Positions 8,678 through 18,548 are shown, counted from the stretch's first letter. The stretch: 64,000 nucleotides of DNA from Pontibacter liquoris (GCF_022758235.1 NZ_JALEBG010000001.1:682001-746000), one strand, 5' to 3'. Program-made: numbers and translations. The notes: generated by a model not told the origin, from the letters alone.

Positions 8678-10141
8678 ATGAGTTCTAAGAATTTTAAAAG
8701 CTCGGTTGTTACCGGTATAGTATGGAGTGCCGTTCAGCTAGCTATCAACAGAGGCCTCAGTTTTATAATTAAGATGGTACTTGCCAAATTGCTCTTTCCG
8801 GAGCAGTTTGGCCTGGTAGGTATGGCAGCTGTGTTTGCCAGTTTTGTGCAGGTTTTTAATGATATCGGCATCGGGGCTGCTCTTGTACAGCGCAAGGATA
8901 AAGATTTAAGAGAAGAACATTTTCAGACGGCTTTCTGGACTGGCGTTATCTGGTCAACAAGTATTTACTTATTGATCGTAATTGTTGTGTCGCCACTGGC
9001 AGCAATCTTTTATAAAGAGCCTATGCTGCGCCAGATCATCCCGGCCCTGAGCCTTGGGGTTTTGGCCTCTCCGGTAAACCTGGTGCATCAGGCACAGCTT
9101 ACCCGGGCCATGAGCTTTAAAAAGCTGGCTTTTATCAGCAACGTATCAACCGCTTTTTCGGGTGTGCTGTCCTTAACCCTTGCCTATTTAGGCGCTGGTG
9201 TCTGGTCGCTGGTATTTAACTCTGTGGCAACTATCGTTATCGCTATGCCCTTGTTCTTCAGAGCCACCGGCTGGACGCCCAAGCTCATGTGGGATAAAAA
9301 GGCCTTTAAAGATGTTTTTGGCTTTGGGGTGTATACTACCGGAACCAACCTGTTCAATAACCTGATCTCGAATATCGATTACCTGCTGATCGGCAAGCTT
9401 TTAAGTGCGGCAGCACTGGGAACGTATACCCTGGCATTTGTACTAACCGATACGTTCCGAAACCAGCTGATGGCCATGATGGGGAAAGTGATGTACCCGG
9501 TTTACGGTAAGAAACAGGACGATCCGAAAGCGCTGAAAAGGTATTATCTCAAAGTTGTAAAGTATAACAGCATCTTTGTTTATCCGGCAATGATATTTTT
9601 TATTACCCTGGGTACCCCGTTTGTTCAGAATTATTTCGGGCAAAAGTGGATTGGTGCTATAGAGCCATTAAAGATATTAGCCGTCTCGGTGATGATCCAT
9701 ATGCTGACCAACAGCCACGCCTCGCTTATCCGCGGACTGGGAAAGCCTAAACTGGAAATGAAGATCCAGTTTTTTAAAGCTGTCTTTTTGTATGTCCCGC
9801 TTATTTCGTTGGGCATCCATTTTTATGGGATTGTGGGGGCAGCGTATGCGTATGTTCTAAATAAGATATTTGAGGTATTCATTGCGCAGTATTTCCTGAA
9901 GAAATTAGTGAATGTTACTTTCGGCGAGCTGTTATTTCATATGCGCACGCCATTAATAGCCAGTGTCGTGGCATTTATTGTTTCTACCTCGCTCTATAGC
10001 CTTCACCTTCACTACATCCTTTGTGGCGTTGCTTTATTTATCAGTTACTGCGCTGTAGTTTGGCTCTTTATGAAGGACGAACTTAAAACTCAGCTGAGCG
10101 ATTTGAAATTCTTAAAAAAAAAGAATCTGGCAGTCCAATAA
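8678..10141 (+). CDS. Polysaccharide flippase (Wzx/MOP family)
   Basis: This 487-residue integral membrane protein has about 12-14 hydrophobic segments and the typical start SSVVTGIVWSAVQLAINRGL. It also has the conserved block PEQFGLVGMAAVFASFVQVF of WzxC-type MOP-superfamily flippases. It is expected to move lipid-linked repeat units across the inner membrane for a Wzy-dependent pathway, in line with the polymerase gene at 13.4 kb. A 141-base gap separates it from the kinase gene. The lipid-linked substrate is unknown. Confidence 0.9.
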   Translation: MSSKNFKSSVVTGIVWSAVQLAINRGLSFIIKMVLAKLLFPEQFGLVGMAAVFASFVQVFNDIGIGAALVQRKDKDLREEHFQTAFWTGVIWSTSIYLLIVIVVSPLAAIFYKEPMLRQIIPALSLGVLASPVNLVHQAQLTRAMSFKKLAFISNVSTAFSGVLSLTLAYLGAGVWSLVFNSVATIVIAMPLFFRATGWTPKLMWDKKAFKDVFGFGVYTTGTNLFNNLISNIDYLLIGKLLSAAALGTYTLAFVLTDTFRNQLMAMMGKVMYPVYGKKQDDPKALKRYYLKVVKYNSIFVYPAMIFFITLGTPFVQNYFGQKWIGAIEPLKILAVSVMIHMLTNSHASLIRGLGKPKLEMKIQFFKAVFLYVPLISLGIHFYGIVGAAYAYVLNKIFEVFIAQYFLKKLVNVTFGELLFHMRTPLIASVVAFIVSTSLYSLHLHYILCGVALFISYCAVVWLFMKDELKTQLSDLKFLKKKNLAVQ

Positions 10142-10170
10142 CAAAGTAGCGTAAAATATTAAGTGTATCA

Positions 10171-11166
10171 ATGCAACCTGACCATCCTATATTAGTCTCA
10201 GTTATTATTCCGTGTTACAATTGTGAAGCGTTGATTGGGAGAGCTGTCGACAGCGTGCTGGCCCAGACGCACCCGAACATTGAGTTACTGCTGGTTGATA
10301 ATAACTCTACAGACAATACCCTGCAGCAGCTGAAGGAATTTGAACAGGCACATCCCGGCATGATCAGGGTATATGCTGAGGCGAAGAAAGGAGCATGCGC
10401 TGCCCGTAACAAGGGATTAGGGAATGCAAAAGGGGAGTGGGTCCAGTTTCTGGATGCGGATGATGAATTACTACCTCAGAAAATAGAAAAGCAGGTTGCC
10501 TTAATCAGTAAACATAGCCCCGACCTGATCATTGATGATTACCGCAAGATCAGGACCATCAGGGGCAAGCTGCTAACAGAAGATATAGTGGCGGAGGATG
10601 ATTGCTGGACGGGGCTCATCAATTCGAGACTAGGTATTACAAGCTCTAATCTTTGGCGAAAGGAAATGTTGTTGCAGGTAAATGGCTGGAACGAAAGCTT
10701 AAGCTCCTCGCAAGAATACGACTTGTTATTCCGGGTACTTCGCTTAAATGCAAAACCCCTTGTGAGCCATCAGGTGCAAACGTTGATTCATGCGCAAACG
10801 AACTCGATTTCGAGAACAACAAACAAAGGCAAGTTGTATGAGCTGATCTTGAACCGCTATAACTTAAGGAGCCAAATTTATACTTATTTAAGCGAGAACA
10901 AGCTGTTAACGGATAAGTATAAACAGCAGCTATACCAATACCTGTATTACCACCTGCTGCTGATTAGCGAGCTTGATATGCCGTTTTTTAAGGAGCAGCT
11001 CAAAAAATATAATGATCAGGAAATTACATTCCGGAATAAGATCAAGGCAATAAACCTTTATGTCCGGAACAGCTCAAAACGAAAGTTTGCGTATGCGAAC
11101 CCATTCCTGAAATTACCCGAGTGGCAGTTTTACTTCTTTAAAAGCTTATACCTATTAAGGTACTGA
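10171..11166 (+). CDS. Glycosyltransferase family 2
   Basis: The 331-residue cytosolic GT-A enzyme begins VSVIIPCYNCEALIGRAVDS and has the nucleotide-binding VDNNSTDNT and the metal-binding DADD (QFLDADDELL) near 90-100. SSQEYDLLFRVLR near 180 matches the usual catalytic E/D-D region. It probably adds one sugar of the EPS repeat unit; donor and linkage cannot be predicted. It starts 29 bases after the flippase gene, in the same direction. Confidence 0.88.
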   Translation: MQPDHPILVSVIIPCYNCEALIGRAVDSVLAQTHPNIELLLVDNNSTDNTLQQLKEFEQAHPGMIRVYAEAKKGACAARNKGLGNAKGEWVQFLDADDELLPQKIEKQVALISKHSPDLIIDDYRKIRTIRGKLLTEDIVAEDDCWTGLINSRLGITSSNLWRKEMLLQVNGWNESLSSSQEYDLLFRVLRLNAKPLVSHQVQTLIHAQTNSISRTTNKGKLYELILNRYNLRSQIYTYLSENKLLTDKYKQQLYQYLYYHLLLISELDMPFFKEQLKKYNDQEITFRNKIKAINLYVRNSSKRKFAYANPFLKLPEWQFYFFKSLYLLRY

Positions 11167-11306
11167 TAGTATAGAAAACAAAAGATAAATAGAATAGTCT
11201 TTTGAACCATTATATTATTTTATCTCTTTCATTAACCACCGCTTTGCACAACAGGTATAAGTAGTATTTCTGTTGTGCGTCTATAAAAATAAAGTTTACT
11301 TATTTT

Positions 11307-12203
11307 ATGACTTCAAACACTTTCGTTTCCATAATAATGCCTACTTACCACGATTGGAAGAGGCTCACGCTTTGCATCGAAGCACTTGACAGGCAAACGT
11401 ATCCGAAGGATAGCTACGAAGTAATAATAGTAAATAACGACCCGCAGGACCAGGCGCCCGCTTACTTTTACCTGCCTGCTAATTTTACCTTAGTGCACGA
11501 AGGCAAGCCAGGGTCCTATGCTGCCCGAAACAAAGGCATTAGCTTAGCTAAGGGCAATATTTATGGCTTTACCGACTCTGACTGCATTCCGCAACCTACC
11601 TGGATCGAGAATGCAGTAAAGCGCTTTGAAAAAGGAAACGTAGACAGGATAGCTGGTAAAATCGATTTCATTTTTCAGAATGAAGCGCAGAAAACATTGG
11701 TGGAGCTCTACGAAAGTGTGTATGAGTTTGATCAGAAGAGAGCTGTAAAAGTGCACCAGGCCTCGGTTACCGCTAACCTTTTTGTGAGGAAAGAACTTTT
11801 TGACGTAGTAGGGCTCTTCGACGCAAGTAAAATGTCCGGAGACGACTTTGGTTGGAACAGAAGAGCAAATGCCTGTAACTTCAACATTGAGTACGGCGAT
11901 GATGTCATCATTAAGCATCCGGCCAGAAGTACGCTCAAAGAATTTAATGAAAAGAAAAGAAGGGAGTTTGGGGGCAAGAAAAGCTATAAGATCTCTGGCA
12001 TTAAAAGTATAGCCAAGCATGCCGCATTTCTTCCTTATTTATTTTATACCATCGTCATCAAAAAGAACCTTCGCCTATTTTCTGTAGACCGGCAGCTTTC
12101 ATCTGCCGATGTCGTTAAAGTGTTTTTTGTAAACGGCTACCTTTATTTAATCTGTTCGTCAGAATATTTCAGGCTTTTGTTTAAAGGAACACAAATCAGA
12201 TAA
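11307..12203 (+). CDS. Glycosyltransferase family 2
   Basis: The 298-residue GT-A enzyme begins FVSIIMPTYHDWKRL. It has EGKPGSYAARNKG, the metal-binding DSDC (GFTDSDCIP, near 90) and a GDDFGW motif near 187, all typical of inverting GT2 enzymes. C-terminal hydrophobic stretches (AAFLPYLFYTIVI and FFVNGYLYLICSS) suggest membrane association. It adds a sugar to the repeat unit; the donor is unknown. The next gene starts 15 bases downstream. Confidence 0.87.
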   Translation: MTSNTFVSIIMPTYHDWKRLTLCIEALDRQTYPKDSYEVIIVNNDPQDQAPAYFYLPANFTLVHEGKPGSYAARNKGISLAKGNIYGFTDSDCIPQPTWIENAVKRFEKGNVDRIAGKIDFIFQNEAQKTLVELYESVYEFDQKRAVKVHQASVTANLFVRKELFDVVGLFDASKMSGDDFGWNRRANACNFNIEYGDDVIIKHPARSTLKEFNEKKRREFGGKKSYKISGIKSIAKHAAFLPYLFYTIVIKKNLRLFSVDRQLSSADVVKVFFVNGYLYLICSSEYFRLLFKGTQIR

Positions 12204-12218
12204 GCGAAACAACCACGT

Positions 12219-13388
12219 ATGCGAGTTTTAAAAATAGTTAATAGCGAAGACGGAGGCGGCATATTTACCTGCGAGGCACAGTTTATTGATAAACTGAAGA
12301 AAAAGAATGTCGTAGTTGATGCTGTGATTCTTGGTCAGGGAGATAAGCTGGCACAGTATCAGTACATGTGTAACACCACATGGGTTATTCCGGCGTTCAA
12401 TGCTTCTTACAGTGGCTCGCCAGTAACTATTATACGGGCAATTGTAGCCTCCCGCAAGTATGGTACAGTGCAGGCAGCTGCGCTTGCCAGGCAAATCAAG
12501 GACCGTAAGTATGATGCTATTATTTACCAGCGTCCTACTTATATTCACCTAGCCGGTAAGCTGGCGCAGTTGCTGGGTACTGTGAGCCTGTGGCATTTAC
12601 CTAATACCATTAATTCATCCTTCTCTAAAAAATATTATAACTATTACTGCTCAAAGTATAACATTGTGCAGGTTGCAAACAGTATCTATACGAAGAACAC
12701 CCTGGGCAAACAATGCCAGTATGTTGTATACCCGGGGTTTGAGAGCGAGCGGGTAACCAATGGAGAGCCGACTTATCGGGCTAAGCTGGGCCTGGATGAG
12801 AATGTACCGGTATATGGAATGGCCTCACGGATCTTTAAAGATAAAGCGCAGGACATTGTTGTGGAAGCCTTTGTGAACTCCAGTATACCTGCTGCCGGCG
12901 GTCATTTGTTAGTTGCGGGCGGCCCCCTGGATACCGAATTTGCACGTATGATAAAGGAGAAAGCCGGTGTGCTGTTAAATCAGCAGGTCCATTTTTTAGG
13001 GGAGACCCGGAACATGCCTGATTTTTATGCAAGTGTGGATGTGATCATCAACGGCCGCAGAAATGCAGAGCCTTTTGGTATTAGTGTAGCAGAGGCGATG
13101 GGTGCAGCAAAGCCAGTGATGGCCTACTACTTAGGCGGCCCATCTGAAATGCTGGTGCAGGATGAGAATGGCTGGCTTATACAGGAACCAACTGTTGATG
13201 CCTACAAACATGCCTTTGATGCCTCCTTAGCGAGCAGAAACAAATGGGCCACCATGGGAGAGAACGCCCAGGTAAGAGCAGAACGCTTTAGTGTTGAAAG
13301 CAACGTAGACAAGTTAATTGATATTATCAGTAAACAGCGTAGCAAAACTGTAACAGCAAAGAAAGCTGATGGTCTTCAACAAGTATAA
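12219..13388 (+). CDS. Glycosyltransferase family 4
   Basis: The 389-residue GT-B enzyme begins MRVLKIVNSEDGGGIFTCE. It has the C-terminal donor domain motif AEPFGISVAEAMGAAKPVM, with the EX7E pattern of retaining GT4 enzymes, and SGSP and GGPSEML loops. It is cytosolic or peripheral at the membrane. Its 3' end overlaps the start of the polymerase gene by 20 bases, so the two are probably translationally coupled. The donor sugar is unknown. Confidence 0.88.
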   Translation: MRVLKIVNSEDGGGIFTCEAQFIDKLKKKNVVVDAVILGQGDKLAQYQYMCNTTWVIPAFNASYSGSPVTIIRAIVASRKYGTVQAAALARQIKDRKYDAIIYQRPTYIHLAGKLAQLLGTVSLWHLPNTINSSFSKKYYNYYCSKYNIVQVANSIYTKNTLGKQCQYVVYPGFESERVTNGEPTYRAKLGLDENVPVYGMASRIFKDKAQDIVVEAFVNSSIPAAGGHLLVAGGPLDTEFARMIKEKAGVLLNQQVHFLGETRNMPDFYASVDVIINGRRNAEPFGISVAEAMGAAKPVMAYYLGGPSEMLVQDENGWLIQEPTVDAYKHAFDASLASRNKWATMGENAQVRAERFSVESNVDKLIDIISKQRSKTVTAKKADGLQQV

Positions 13389-14637
13389 AATGTATGTTAT
13401 AGCCTTTTTTGGGGCTATATTCTTTACCTTCTCAGGATATTATGTACTGTTGATGGTTGGTAACAACACCATAGGCCCGCAACTTTCCAGGTACATCACT
13501 ATTCCGCTTAGGGTCTTTATTGTGCTTCTTTTAGGGATCTGCTTCTTGCTTGTTGGTAAAAAAAAGAGCTTTAAACAGCTCCCATTTTTAGCATTTTTGA
13601 CTTTTTCGCTTCTATACCTCCTGCGCATTGCTTTAGAAATGCTAAAGGGAACAGCAAACCATATAAGCAATGAGTCGTTCCTACTTTATTTTCTTTCGTT
13701 CGGGTTTCTTCCATTTCTAATTTTGTATTTGAAAGAGGATTTAGAGCTTGACCAGAAGCTTTATAGGTCTGCCATGTTAATTTCAGGTGCCCTATTAGCG
13801 ATATTCACACTTCTTTTTTACCGGGACTTAATTGGTACTGTTGGCCGGATCTCTTTGGCAGTTTCCAGGGACGAAAATTATATATCCCCGCTGGCTTTAT
13901 CATATTCTGCCTCATTAACAATGGGCATCTCATTGATTTTGCTGCTTTCCAAAGCAAAAGGTGTCAGTAAATGGTTTTTACTTGTAGTGGCAGGCCTTTC
14001 ATGTGTTCCTTTCTTTCTGGGCGCATCCCGGGGCTCGGTTATGGCACTTATATTTCCCTTTCTGCTTTTTATTGTTAATCAAAAAAATAAGCTTAAAAGC
14101 TTTTACTTGCTGGCAGCCCTCGTTTTTGCCGGTGCAATAATTGTTATACTTAGCAGTTATTTCGGGAGCAACATTATTGAAAGGTTTACGAGTATAGGAG
14201 ACGGCATTCAATCAGGGAGTTCCTCTGCAGAGCGGATCGTCATCTGGGAAATAGCACTGGAACATTTTAAGCGCAATCCTTTGCTAGGGTTTGGGCTCGA
14301 GTCCCCTGAAACAGGCAACTATCCGCATAATATTTTCGTGGAAGTGCTCTTAACGACAGGTATTCTTGGCTTTATTCCTTTCGTGTATCTGGTTATAAAA
14401 GCTGTCTTGAATGCGTTGTTTATTTTTAAATATGTCCCGCATAAAGCCTGGATAGGACTTATCTTTTTAGAATGCCTTATTCAGAATCAGTTCAGCGGAG
14501 GGATTTATACTGCCAGTTGGCTTTGGTTTTCTATGGCATTTGTTCTAGCTGCTGATTATAAAGTTAACTATATGCAGGAAAGACTTGATTATATTGAAAC
14601 CTTAGACGAGGAAAGAATGGTAACACATGGGCGTTAA
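13369..14637 (+). CDS. O-antigen/EPS polymerase (Wzy-like)
   Basis: The 422-residue protein has 10 or more hydrophobic segments. A large loop contains GASRGSVMALIFPFLLF and SSSAERIVIWEIALEHFKRNPLLGFG split across the Wzy_C region, the O-antigen ligase/polymerase signature. In this context it is the likely polymerase that joins flipped repeat units in the periplasm. Two starts are possible: ATG 13369, inside the GT4 gene, or ATG 13390, directly after its stop. The first gives a positively charged cytosolic N-terminus. It closes the first EPS block. Confidence 0.85.
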   Translation: MVFNKYKMYVIAFFGAIFFTFSGYYVLLMVGNNTIGPQLSRYITIPLRVFIVLLLGICFLLVGKKKSFKQLPFLAFLTFSLLYLLRIALEMLKGTANHISNESFLLYFLSFGFLPFLILYLKEDLELDQKLYRSAMLISGALLAIFTLLFYRDLIGTVGRISLAVSRDENYISPLALSYSASLTMGISLILLLSKAKGVSKWFLLVVAGLSCVPFFLGASRGSVMALIFPFLLFIVNQKNKLKSFYLLAALVFAGAIIVILSSYFGSNIIERFTSIGDGIQSGSSSAERIVIWEIALEHFKRNPLLGFGLESPETGNYPHNIFVEVLLTTGILGFIPFVYLVIKAVLNALFIFKYVPHKAWIGLIFLECLIQNQFSGGIYTASWLWFSMAFVLAADYKVNYMQERLDYIETLDEERMVTHGR

Positions 14638-14907
14638 TCCTGAAGCATAAGTATAGCTTTTGTATATACGTACCTTCTCGGCAATGTAAATTTCAGAGTA
14701 ATGCAAAGCTTAACACTGGTTATACCTAGCTGCCATATTACGCAAGAGTTTCTTGCTACTCTGTCAAATAAAAGCGTTTATAGTCCCTTCCTCCCAACTG
14801 TTCATTAATGGCTGCCTAGATCAGCACGAGACTTTTCTAAATTCCTTAAGCTAGCAGCCCTTTGTATGCTCTGTTGTAGGATCTCTTCGGCAAACTACGC
14901 ATCATAA

Positions 14908-14950
14908 AACAAGCCTGTTTATGCTATATTATAGCATAAACAGGCTTGTT
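14908..14950. terminator. Perfect 21-bp inverted repeat, likely terminator
   Basis: Arms 14908-14928 and 14930-14950 are perfectly complementary with a single central base; the core is AAGCCTG/CAGGCTT. It lies 271 bases after the polymerase gene, longer than the usual distance, but no gene separates them. The downstream arm ends in CTTGTT rather than a pure T run, so termination is likely but not certain. Confidence 0.6.
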
Positions 14951-15139
14951 CGCATTTAACCAGCATAATTATTTCTCAAAACTCTGGCTAAAAGAGACCT
15001 GATGTAACTAGTTAATAAAAGGAAAGCGCCAGGGGGAAATTGTGCTTAATGCGGCTGCCAAGCGTGCATCAGATATAAAGCTAATTGTACCCTTACCACA
15101 TAATTACTCCTTGAGCTTAAAGACTATATGGGCAATTAC

Positions 15140-15184
15140 TCCACAAACTGTGGAATATTTCCACACTATTCGCTTCACTCCACA
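15140..15184. repeat. Cluster of TCCACA hexamers
   Basis: TCCACA occurs in direct orientation at 15140-15145, 15160-15165 and 15179-15184, and inverted (TGTGGA) at 15149-15154. The direct copies start 20 and 19 bases apart, close to two helical turns. This could be a protein-binding array; the hexamer is also the 3' part of a DnaA box. Function unknown. Confidence 0.4.
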
Positions 15185-15887
15185 ACTTTAAAAATAGCTG
15201 CTATTTGTAAAAAGTACATAATAGATTGATAAACAATGGATTATGTATTTTTTTTAATATTGGCACGGTTATGTATAAGTGACAGGGGTATGATGAGCAA
15301 AAGCTAGAAATCTAGTCTGCCTCTCCTCTTACTGAAGTGTTCTTTATTCATTTTACGCGATCTACCTCCTGGAGGTTACTCCTAAGAAAGTAGAAAGTAA
15401 AGATGTCGCTACTCCAGCAAGTATGAATAGAGAAAAACTTTGTTTGTTAAAACATTAAGATGCTAAGATATGTGTCTTTGATGGTTTATGATAAAAATAT
15501 TAAATAACCTGTATTGGAGTGTTTTTTATTCCGGAAAAATAGGTATTTTAAATATTGAAAAACAAAGATAATTGTTTGAGATGTTTTCTGGTTTAAATAG
15601 TTTGTATTGCTGTAGTTTTTAGCACTAAGCCAATATATTTCTGTAAATTAAATCTGCCTTTTTGATTCTTGATTTGCTTATTATTTTAGTAATCTCTACT
15701 AATGATTGATAATAAGTAATATAAGGAGTAATTTTTCTTCTTATTTACGAATGCCCTTCTTTTTTCTGATTAAACGCTTATCCTTAAAATATAAAAAAAT
15801 TACGGTTGTTAACTTAGTAAATTTGGAGTGTTACGGTATGTATTCGAATATGTTATATAAATAATAAAAGAAAGTTATAGAAAGCTA

Positions 15888-15916
15888 TTGCAGTTCTGAA
15901 TTTTTGTATAAATTTG
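15888..15916 (+). promoter_or_regulatory. Promoter of small ORF 1 and glycosidase-like gene 1
   Basis: TTG at 15888-15890, an 18-base spacer and TAAATTTG at 15909-15916 match the Bacteroidota housekeeping promoter (TTTG / TAnnTTTG). The same TTG-N18-TAnnTTTG layout with similar surrounding bases occurs at 26046-26074 before the paralogous gene. The predicted start of transcription is about 15923, some 30 bases before the small ORF. Confidence 0.7.
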
Positions 15917-15951
15917 CTTCTGTAATAAATATTAAACGAGAGTATAATATA

Positions 15952-16236
15952 ATGTTTATGAGATTTCAACTTTTAGCCAAAGGGGATTTTATTAAACATC
16001 AACGCACTGCCGGAAGCGGCAAGCTGCGGAGGTGGAAATCTGAAGAAAGCCTTCCGGAATGTGGTCCCGCCACAGTAAAAGGCTTAGTAAGGATTAATCA
16101 GGTTATTGAAGAGAAGTGTAGGGAAGGGGTTCGCCACCTGCAGTTGGAGGATCAAGGTTTTTCTGATAGCAGCTCTGCTTTGATTGAAAAGATAACTGTT
16201 TCTTTCCATCCCAGCTTCAATTGCGCGACAGCTTAG
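15952..16236 (+). CDS. Small ORF 1, conserved leader-like peptide, unknown function
   Basis: The reading frame encodes 94 residues from ATG 15952, or 92 from ATG 15958. An apparent in-frame start at 15904 precedes the predicted transcription start and is rejected. The first 28 residues pair with small ORF 2 at 26111: MFMR-(F/I)-QLLAKGDF-(I/L)-KH, then T, G, K and RW at matching positions. Within this stretch many base differences are synonymous (AAA/AAG, GGG/GGT, TTT/TTC, ACT/ACA) or conservative, which argues for translation. The remaining 60 or so residues do not align. No signal peptide, membrane segment or known domain was recognised. It ends 55 bases before the glycosidase-like gene, so it could be a leader peptide or a small regulator. 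Confidence 0.5.
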   Translation: MFMRFQLLAKGDFIKHQRTAGSGKLRRWKSEESLPECGPATVKGLVRINQVIEEKCREGVRHLQLEDQGFSDSSSALIEKITVSFHPSFNCATA

Positions 16237-16291
16237 TCGCCAGCAATTTCTAATAACTAAAATATTGATTTGATTAATCCTTAAGAAGATA

Positions 16292-18289
16292 ATGAAAAAA
16301 TATCTATTGTCGCTTGTTGCAGTTCTAATCCTTTCTGCTCAGGCTTTTGCCCAGGTAGCCCCTAACTTTGACATCTTTATTCTCCCATACCGATTCGGAG
16401 ACAAGTCCGTGGCCTACTTCGAAGGAAGTGGTTTTAAGACTAAGAATATCCGTATTATGACCCAGGGTAATATTGTTTATAGTGATAATCATAATAAATA
16501 CGACCTTTCTAAGGTTAGAAATTTCATCGAGCGGTTTTACCCTGACGCTAATTCAAATGAAACGCTGGTATTAGACTGGGAATCAGGTCCTTTTAAATCT
16601 CTTCGTGATTATCCTGAAAGCGACAGCCGTTTTAAGACTGCTGAAGCTACGCTACTAGGTTTGATGAGCGATATCAAAAAAATGCGGCCAAATCTGAAGC
16701 TTTCTTATTATACACTCCCTTTCCGTACTTGGAACGACTGGCAGGCTGCCAACTACAATGCCCCAGGTAAGTTGGATAACATCATGTCTAAAATGGATTT
16801 TATTTCACCATCTCTGTACCTGTTGTTTGCCGATGAAGAGGTTGGACGTTCAAGAAACATGCAGTACATGAAAGAGAACCTGGATATGGCCATGAAGTAT
16901 GGACAGAAGTATGGCAAGCCAGTTTATCCTTTCTTATGGCACCGTGTGCACTTTGGCAGTCCGCTGTATGGAAAAGATATCATTCAAAAAGATGTATACA
17001 CAGCTTATGTGAAGTACATGAAGGACTACTCGTATAATGGTGTCAAACTGAAAGGTATGTACTGGTGGGATGGCGTTGAAGGCAGATTGGAAAACCTTGG
17101 TGGTATCAAAAACTGGCTGAACGGTTCAGTATACAATGAGTCAACGTACGATGGCATGATCGTCAACATGGCTAAATCTATCAAATCAGCACTTAATTCT
17201 GGTACTACTACAGAGGAGCCTGAGCCAATTGCAGCACCAAGCACTGATACTTATAAAGTAACAAGCTTTACTTTACAAGATGCCAGCACAGGAAAAGATA
17301 TTCAGACCCTAAGCAACGGCGCAACATTGAACTTGGCTAATTTGCCTTCAACTAAATTGAATGTGCGTGCTAACGCAAGTTCAGGTACCGGAAGTGTGGT
17401 GTTTACCCTTGGTGGAGAACAAAGCAAAAAATCAACGGAATCTATTGCTCCTTTCGAGCTGATGGGCGATAATGGCAGCTGGACACCAGCCGTGGGATCA
17501 TATACCCTAAAAGGGACGCCTTATTCTGGTAAAAGTGCTTCTGGTTCGGCTGGAACTTCTCTTTCCCTGAATTTTGAAGTGATTAACTCAACTTCTTCGT
17601 CAACTGAAAACGGCACCTTTACACTTGTGAATGCCGATACAGATAAAGATATCCAGAAGCTGACTAGTGGTGCTACGTTAAACCTGGCAGCACTTCCAAC
17701 CAAGAATCTGAACATCCGGTATACTCCAGATTCCAATGCAGGTAGTATTGTATTCTCTTTGAGTGGTGAGCAGACTAAGAGCGTGACAGAGTCAGGAGCG
17801 CCTTATACGTTGGCAGGTGATGATAACGGTAACTACTATGATTGGACACCAGCCCTAGGAAGTTATACGCTGAAGGCCACCGCGTATTCTGAGAATAGTG
17901 GTAAAGGCACAGCAGGTGCTTCTTCTACGATCAAGTTCTCAGTGGTAAACAATACAAGCAGCAGTTTAGGTGTAACGCTTGCCAGCAATGCGGTAGCTGC
18001 AGAAGATCAGCTGGCTACAACAGCAGATCTTTCGGGAGATGAGCTGACAGTATACCCTGTTCCTGCTACAACAGTTCTTTACGTGGACTTAGGTGCAAAT
18101 GCGGCGGAGGGTACTACTACCATCCAGTTGAGCGACTTAAATGGTCAGGTGGCTTTAACAAAAGAAGTAAATGTTTCTGCCAGCGGTCGACACATTGAAC
18201 TGGACGTAAGTGAACTGCCAGAGGGGCTTTACTCACTGACAGTGACTTCCTCAACTGGCCGTGTTAGCAAGCGTGTGCTGATTAATTAA
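16292..18289 (+). CDS. Secreted GH56-like glycosidase with Ig-like repeats and T9SS sorting domain
   Basis: This 665-residue protein has a signal peptide cleaved after AFA20. A TIM-barrel-like domain (about 24-310) carries LVLDWE with D95-W96-E97, then LSYYTLPFRTW, FISPSLYL, PVYPFLWHRVH and GMYWWDG. These resemble, in order, the DWE catalytic motif and barrel strands of GH56 hyaluronidases, where the Glu is the acid and the Asp two residues before it assists. Two Ig-like modules of about 115-120 residues follow (about 320-560). The last 80 residues (YPVPATTVLYVDL through SKRVLIN) form a type A T9SS C-terminal sorting domain. The protein is therefore probably exported to the cell surface or released. 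It is a paralogue of the genes at 26428 and 30059. GH56 kinship is my motif reading and unverified; substrate unknown. Confidence 0.7.
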   Translation: MKKYLLSLVAVLILSAQAFAQVAPNFDIFILPYRFGDKSVAYFEGSGFKTKNIRIMTQGNIVYSDNHNKYDLSKVRNFIERFYPDANSNETLVLDWESGPFKSLRDYPESDSRFKTAEATLLGLMSDIKKMRPNLKLSYYTLPFRTWNDWQAANYNAPGKLDNIMSKMDFISPSLYLLFADEEVGRSRNMQYMKENLDMAMKYGQKYGKPVYPFLWHRVHFGSPLYGKDIIQKDVYTAYVKYMKDYSYNGVKLKGMYWWDGVEGRLENLGGIKNWLNGSVYNESTYDGMIVNMAKSIKSALNSGTTTEEPEPIAAPSTDTYKVTSFTLQDASTGKDIQTLSNGATLNLANLPSTKLNVRANASSGTGSVVFTLGGEQSKKSTESIAPFELMGDNGSWTPAVGSYTLKGTPYSGKSASGSAGTSLSLNFEVINSTSSSTENGTFTLVNADTDKDIQKLTSGATLNLAALPTKNLNIRYTPDSNAGSIVFSLSGEQTKSVTESGAPYTLAGDDNGNYYDWTPALGSYTLKATAYSENSGKGTAGASSTIKFSVVNNTSSSLGVTLASNAVAAEDQLATTADLSGDELTVYPVPATTVLYVDLGANAAEGTTTIQLSDLNGQVALTKEVNVSASGRHIELDVSELPEGLYSLTVTSSTGRVSKRVLIN

Positions 18290-18318
18290 GTAAGTATTAG
18301 AGAGTGAAATCTCAATCA

Positions 18319-18362
18319 TAAAAGCAAACAGGCATGCCCTTGGGTATGCCTGTTTGCTTTTT
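18319..18362 (+). terminator. Rho-independent terminator
   Basis: Arms of about 20 bases (18320-18339 and 18342-18361) pair with one G-T wobble around a 2-base centre. The right arm runs into a T-rich tail (GCTTTTTG). It sits 30 bases after the stop of the glycosidase-like gene; the A-rich left flank may let it work on both strands. Confidence 0.85.
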
Positions 18363-18548
18363 GTTATTTAAATCTTTATCGCAGTCATCAGTAAACTACT
18401 GGTTTATAGCTAATAATTGGTTGCTGCTTTATACTTGTAGTTCTTCCGATGCTTGAAGTATAAAAATGCTGATCTGAATTCTTTTACTTAGCAAGTATAC
18501 TAAGGCGGAGTTTAGATAGGAAATTTATGAAACAGGACAGTATGGTGC

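Larger units (their letters stand above)
14638..15887. other. Long AT-rich intergenic region
   Basis: These 1,250 bases between the polymerase and the first small ORF hold no supported gene. Contents seen: a perfect 21-bp inverted repeat (14908-14950), a cluster of TCCACA hexamers (15140-15184) and a very AT-rich right half from about 15430. The end merges into the promoter at 15888. No tRNA or other RNA gene was recognised. Confidence 0.6.

Noticed and set aside
15904..15951. Upstream in-frame ATG that would lengthen small ORF 1
   Set aside because: It overlaps the predicted -7 box and lies before the likely transcription start; similarity with small ORF 2 begins only at ATG 15952.
16063..16078. 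GGTCCCGCCACAGTAA, similar to part of a cobalamin riboswitch
   Set aside because: The remaining riboswitch blocks are absent or out of order, the segment lies inside a small ORF, and the paralogous leader lacks it. No B12-related gene follows.
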